Origin: Bacillus rhizoplanae
GTDB lineage: Bacteria; Bacillota; Bacilli; Bacillales; Bacillaceae_G
Direction of reading: 5' to 3'
Assembly (NCBI RefSeq): GCF_917563915.1
Contig: NZ_CAKJTI010000012.1
Span: 28,016-92,015 of the forward strand
DNA length: 64,000 nt
Within the stretch, counting starts at the first letter, position 1. Every line of letters starts with the position of its first letter. Below the pieces are notes generated by a model. It did not search any database, was not told the DNA's origin, and was given only the letters and a program-made list of their open reading frames with translations. The position numbers and the translations under genes are program-made. This document shows positions 60,403-64,000 of the stretch, piece after piece.

Positions 60403-61719
60403 TTAGCTTCTATTAGCACTCTTTTGATTACCACGAGACCAGACAATGACTGGGATAAGCAGTAATGAAAGGATACCTCCTGCAAATGAAAGTGTTGCGT
60501 AACTGGAATGAGCTACGACCATCCCAGATAGTGCTCCTCCTGATGCCCCCGCCAAAGCGATCAAAACATCAACCGATCCTTGCGTCTTTGCGCGATTGGA
60601 CGGAGTAGTTGCATCCACGATGAGCGCAGTGCCGCTAATCAAGCCAAAATTCCAACCAAGCCCAAGTAAAATGAGAGCGATGATGAGTACTAGCATGGAG
60701 TCAGCAGGTGCAACAGCAGCCAGAACACCAGCAGCAAGTAGAGTAGTACCAGAAGCGATTGCCATTGCAGTACGTCCAATCTTATCCACGAGGATACCAG
60801 TCATAAGAGATGGTAGGTACATTGCGCCTATATGAAAACCAATTACCAGTCCTACCTCTTTCAAATCATGTCCATGATGTCCCATATGCACAGGTGTCAT
60901 TGTCATAATTGAAACCATGACAATCTGAGTTAAGACCATGATTGCGGCACCAACAACGATTCCTCGTTTTTTTATTGCTAATTTACTAGATCTCTCATCT
61001 GAAAGATTACTCCCGTCCGTTCTCTGCACATCTGCAATTGCTTTCGCAACAACGAGAGGGTCTGGGCGAAGTAGAGCTAGAAGTACCAAACCGGCAAGGA
61101 TATAGGCTGCAGCTGCTAGAATGAACGGACCGGCTAGAGCAGGAACTTTAATTGTTATTGCGAATCGACCCATTGTATCAACCAAATTTGGCCCTGCGAC
61201 AGCACCTAAGGTGGTTGATACCATTGCAATACTGATTGCTGTTGCTCGCTGTGTAGAATTTGCTAGGTCTGTACCTGCATAGCGTGCTTGCAAATTTGTA
61301 GCAGTTCCAGCACCATAGATTAGTAGTGAAGAAAAAAGAAGTACAAGATTATTAGTTAATGCTGAAATCACTACTCCGATTGCGCCGATACCGCCAGTCA
61401 AAAATCCTGTCGCGAGTCCGAAACGTCGTCCAAAACGCTGAGAGAGTCGCCCTACAAGTAGCGCTGCCCCAGCAGAACCCAAAGTGAACAACGCAGCCGG
61501 AACCCCTGCAAAACTATCTGTACCTAGCATGTCTTGTGCAAGAAGTGCTCCGACGGTTACGCCCGCTGCAAGTCCTGCACCACCGAAAATTTGTGAAATA
61601 ACAACGATGATCAATGTCCGTCGATATAACTGTCGTTGTTTTTCTGGAGAATCAATGTAACTTTGTAACCAAGCCGGTTGATTTTCTAAAGCTTTTTCGT
61701 CATCAACTTTATGCAGCAT
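60403..61719 (-). CDS. MFS transporter
   Basis: This 438-residue major facilitator protein has 12 predicted membrane helices; motif A appears as LVGRLSQRFGRRFGLATG between helices 2 and 3. An N-terminal soluble stretch of about 35 residues (QPAWLQSYIDSPEKQRQLYRR) is unusual in length. The ATG at 61719 follows AGGTGG by 8 nt. Its sequence is visibly richer in GC than its neighbours, with a different codon feel (GCC, GCG, CTA), which hints at horizontal transfer. Substrate unknown. Confidence 0.9.
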   Translation of the reverse strand: MLHKVDDEKALENQPAWLQSYIDSPEKQRQLYRRTLIIVVISQIFGGAGLAAGVTVGALLAQDMLGTDSFAGVPAALFTLGSAGAALLVGRLSQRFGRRFGLATGFLTGGIGAIGVVISALTNNLVLLFSSLLIYGAGTATNLQARYAGTDLANSTQRATAISIAMVSTTLGAVAGPNLVDTMGRFAITIKVPALAGPFILAAAAYILAGLVLLALLRPDPLVVAKAIADVQRTDGSNLSDERSSKLAIKKRGIVVGAAIMVLTQIVMVSIMTMTPVHMGHHGHDLKEVGLVIGFHIGAMYLPSLMTGILVDKIGRTAMAIASGTTLLAAGVLAAVAPADSMLVLIIALILLGLGWNFGLISGTALIVDATTPSNRAKTQGSVDVLIALAGASGGALSGMVVAHSSYATLSFAGGILSLLLIPVIVWSRGNQKSANRS

Positions 61720-61722
61720 CAC

Positions 61723-62089
61723 TCAGTCCACCTTTCCTAGGAACTGACTTTGCAAATTGTATAAGCCAATTGTTAAAGCCTTCTTTCCGATTAGATCTCA
61801 ATACTAATCTCTCAATTTCAGAACACAAGCTAAATTCTCTCAAATTAACTCTCCTAACCTCATATTATTTACACTTACCCTTTAAACGGAAAGTTCTGAC
61901 AATAATAATTTACCATATTTACTCCTTCAATACCCATTAATATTCATTTCACTTTAATCAATTTTTATGCTATTTTGTTTTCCCTTTACATTTACCATTC
62001 TAAAAAACACTCCAATTTTGTTCCTTATTTTAAATTTACACTCCCTACTGCACAATAAAACAAATAGACTCATATCCTATTCCATATTT
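61723..62089. other. Promoter side of MFS gene and 5' flank of the broken cupin gene
   Basis: AT-rich sequence without a supported gene. The plus-strand open frame from 61967 has no ribosome binding site and becomes meaningful only after about 62090, where the cupin remnant begins. Confidence 0.45.
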
Positions 62090-62749
62090 TCGAAACAGAA
62101 AGGCAGGAAAAAAATTACTTCTTATATAGATTACACCTCTCCTTCTATCCAATTCGCTCAAGACGTAAGTAAAAGTAATTTTTTCACAAAGGATGCGCAG
62201 AATTATATAAACGTGTTAGGTATTAAACAATTAAATACATTAGATAATACATCTTGACTAGACATTTTTTTAAGTGCGGATAATATTGTAGAGCCGCATG
62301 TACACCAAAATGCCGCTGAACTCGTTTATTGTATTTTTGGTGCAGCTGTTGTTTCCTTACTTAATCCATTTACGAATCAAATACTTAATTTCCCCATAAA
62401 AACAGGTCAGGTTACTAATGTACCGCAAGGTTGGTGGCATTATGAAATTGCCACTGTAGACAATACACATTTATTAGCCATTTTTAATGCTCCTACGCCA
62501 GAAGTTATTTTTGGATCAGATATTTTAAGATTAACTCCATCCAACGTAATGGCCCATACTTATTGTCTCGATGAACAACAATGGAAACAAGCGGTATCTC
62601 CTATTCAATCTACTACTGTAATTGGCCCTCCAAAAGACTGTAATCAAAGTCAACATCGAAATACAATACATCATATACCCAACCAAAATCAAACACACGC
62701 CAACATCCATCTTATTATTACCAACCCCAAGTTCCATATCAATATTAGG
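62090..62749 (+). pseudogene. Cupin-domain protein gene broken by in-frame stop and frameshift
   Basis: One frame reads SYIDYTSPSIQFAQDVSKSN and LGIKQLNTLDNTS, then TGA (62255-62257). It continues in frame LDIFLSADNIVEPHVHQNAA with the cupin histidines (EPHVHQNAAELVY) and PQGWWHYEIA, through SDILRLTPSNVM to about 62690. There the sensible C-terminus (PSYYYQPQVPYQY, ending TAG at 62749) is in another frame. So two lesions exist and the N-terminus has no clear start. Gln/Asn/Tyr-rich tails like this occur in spore-surface proteins of the B. cereus group. Confidence 0.75.
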
Positions 62750-62872
62750 GATATTGATATGACAAACTACCTTTAAATTCCATTTTCGATGTATACTTTT
62801 GCAAAAACACCATACTTAACTGTTAGTTGTCCAATTTCTTTATACCTTTTATAAGAACAATAATAATGTAAG

Positions 62873-62906
62873 AAAAAAAGCTGACTCTTATGAGCCAGCT
62901 TTTTTT
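62873..62906 (-). terminator. Intrinsic terminator after the GH25 lysozyme gene
   Basis: AAAAAAAGCTG-CTC and GAG-CAGCTTTTTT pair (one mismatch) over a 4-nt loop, with T residues on both sides. It touches the stop codon. Confidence 0.88.
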
Positions 62907-62907
62907 C

Positions 62908-63732
62908 TTACATTTGTGAAACCCACATTCCATACCCCGGATACACTGCTTTCAATTTCGCATAAGTCTCATCGCACCATGTTTTTGAATTAAAATCACC
63001 AACTGCAATGCGGTGATTTCCATCATCTAGACACTGTACCCAAACACCATAACCAGGTAATATTTCTTTAATTTTTTTCAATACATCTGCAATCCACTCA
63101 ACAGAATTGAAATCCCCTACATAAATACGATAGGACTCTGTGCCTTTAAACCATTCTAACGGCTTGTCCCCTGTTAATAGGTTCACATCAACTTTCCCAA
63201 TCCCTTCAACATAACCATTATCACTGTATTGCCACAAGTCACACGCATAATCAGGTTTTACCTGTGGTGTTCCGTCATTTGTTCCATAACGAGGTAACCA
63301 TATGAAATCTGCATTCACATTTTGCAATCCGTAAGATCCGTACATATAGTGCGATACATATAACCCTACTTTCCATCCAGCCTCCTTACATGTATCAATA
63401 AAGGTCTGCGACGCTTCTGCTAGATTAACAGCTCCGCAGCTTGTTAAAGTATCATTCTCAACATCTAGAACTAGGAATTTAGCATTAGAGCTTACTCGGT
63501 TCATAAAATCTTTCGCTTCTACAATAGCATCTGCCACAGATACATAGCAACCGTAAGCATAAGCTGCATGGGGAATACCTCGTGCTTCTAAATGTTCCAC
63601 ATGGTCTGTATATCTCTCATCTATTTTTCGGGAACCATACTGCACACGGCAGATTGCTAAATCAATGTGCTGGGCAGCTATATCCCAATTTATATTTTCA
63701 TTCCATTTTGAAATATCTATGATATATCCCAT
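62908..63732 (-). CDS. GH25 lysozyme (muramidase) with C-terminal SPOR-like repeats
   Basis: This 274-residue protein begins MGYIIDISKWNENINWDI, a GH25 start with catalytic Asp. The second acidic pair is in FLVLDVEND, and the barrel end is IWLPRYGTNDGTPQ. Residues about 195-274 hold two copies of a SPOR-type repeat (YRIYVGDFNSVEWIADVLKK and HRIAVGDFNSKTWCDETYAK) that bind peptidoglycan. No signal peptide is present, as in phage-type endolysins. AAAGGAG precedes the ATG. No holin or other phage genes are nearby, so it is a domesticated or stand-alone lysin. Confidence 0.92.
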   Translation of the reverse strand: MGYIIDISKWNENINWDIAAQHIDLAICRVQYGSRKIDERYTDHVEHLEARGIPHAAYAYGCYVSVADAIVEAKDFMNRVSSNAKFLVLDVENDTLTSCGAVNLAEASQTFIDTCKEAGWKVGLYVSHYMYGSYGLQNVNADFIWLPRYGTNDGTPQVKPDYACDLWQYSDNGYVEGIGKVDVNLLTGDKPLEWFKGTESYRIYVGDFNSVEWIADVLKKIKEILPGYGVWVQCLDDGNHRIAVGDFNSKTWCDETYAKLKAVYPGYGMWVSQM

Positions 63733-64000
63733 AATTTATTTTCTCCTTTTGGATTATTGTATTTGATAGCTTGTCTCATAATCCTGTATAAACGCTTAAA
63801 ACAAAACCAAATCCTTCTCGTTTTGTCACTATCTCAGTATATCCTGCTTCATTTTGTTCTTCTTTTTTCATCAGGACACATCATACTTTGTAAGCTGTTC
63901 CATTCAATATCTTCCTCCTCTCACACTACTTTTCTACTTCAATTGCATTTCTTTATATATATAAAACACCACGCTATAATTTGGCATAATAATATTGCTG
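63733..64000. other. Upstream region of the GH25 gene, no gene seen
   Basis: AT-rich promoter-side sequence. I see no coding frame, repeat or terminator in the last 268 bp. Confidence 0.5.

Noticed and set aside
62908-63732. Prophage marked by the GH25 lysozyme
   Set aside because: No holin, tail, integrase or att-like repeat is nearby, so the lysin stands alone.

Overview
The window looks like a chromosomal segment of the Bacillus cereus group (B. cereus, B. thuringiensis or B. anthracis type). The DNA is AT-rich. Coding sequences begin with strong AGGAGG-type ribosome binding sites and often use GTG or TTG starts. The gene content is typical of the group (leucine yng-type operon, BpsA/BpsB polyketide pair, Csp/YdjO pair, TelA/XpaC pair). 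Five intact or decayed copies of a GC-rich repeat match what I know of the B. cereus-group bcr1 family. I see no rRNA, tRNA, CRISPR array or intact insertion sequence.

Layout. 1-5.3 kb: leucine catabolic operon on the minus strand (isovaleryl-CoA dehydrogenase, methylcrotonyl-CoA carboxylase subunits, methylglutaconyl-CoA hydratase, HMG-CoA lyase; the last gene runs off the left edge). 5.4-8.9 kb: ABC exporter operon with its own TetR regulator and a palindromic operator in front. 9.2-16 kb: accessory genes (FGE-like protein, DinB, metallochaperone, SDR, PepD, type III polyketide synthase with methyltransferase). 16-26 kb: GpmA, a DEAD-box helicase, a MutS2-like ATPase preceded by an attenuator-type leader, methyltransferases, XpaC/TelA. 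26-41 kb: small and accessory genes (membrane Mrr-type nuclease, excalibur protein, zwf, cold-shock protein, pyruvate oxidase, serine hydrolase) with several decayed genes. 41-45.5 kb: SbcCD nuclease. 47.4-59.3 kb: a catabolic block for the valine pathway feeding the methylcitrate cycle, with a sigma-54 activator gene. 59.9-64 kb: DUF4870 protein, MFS transporter, a broken cupin gene and a GH25 lysozyme.

How genes work together. The left operon takes leucine-derived isovaleryl-CoA to acetoacetate and acetyl-CoA. In the right half, acyl-CoA dehydrogenase, enoyl-CoA hydratase, 3-hydroxyisobutyryl-CoA hydrolase, 3-hydroxyisobutyrate dehydrogenase and MmsA take isobutyryl-CoA to propionyl-CoA, and PrpC-PrpD-PrpB then burn propionyl-CoA. 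Two convergent transcription units of the valine block each carry a -24/-12 (sigma-54) promoter and share TTGTTTAGA-containing upstream motifs. The enhancer-binding protein encoded beside them (CBS-PAS-AAA-HTH) is the obvious activator.

Most interesting signal. The Smr-less MutS2-like ATPase (18673-20568) lies behind a roughly 410-nt leader. That leader has a good sigma-A promoter, a 7-codon leader ORF with its own ribosome binding site, several alternative hairpins and a perfect intrinsic terminator before the start codon. This is the layout of ribosome-mediated attenuators that control antibiotic-resistance and ribosome-rescue genes. I infer that this MutS2 paralogue is induced by translation inhibitors and acts on stalled ribosomes. 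Other items worth a look are four decayed genes caught mid-erosion (Nudix, cyclase, cupin, SH3 fragment), the terminator-like hairpin in the csp leader, and the repeat family.
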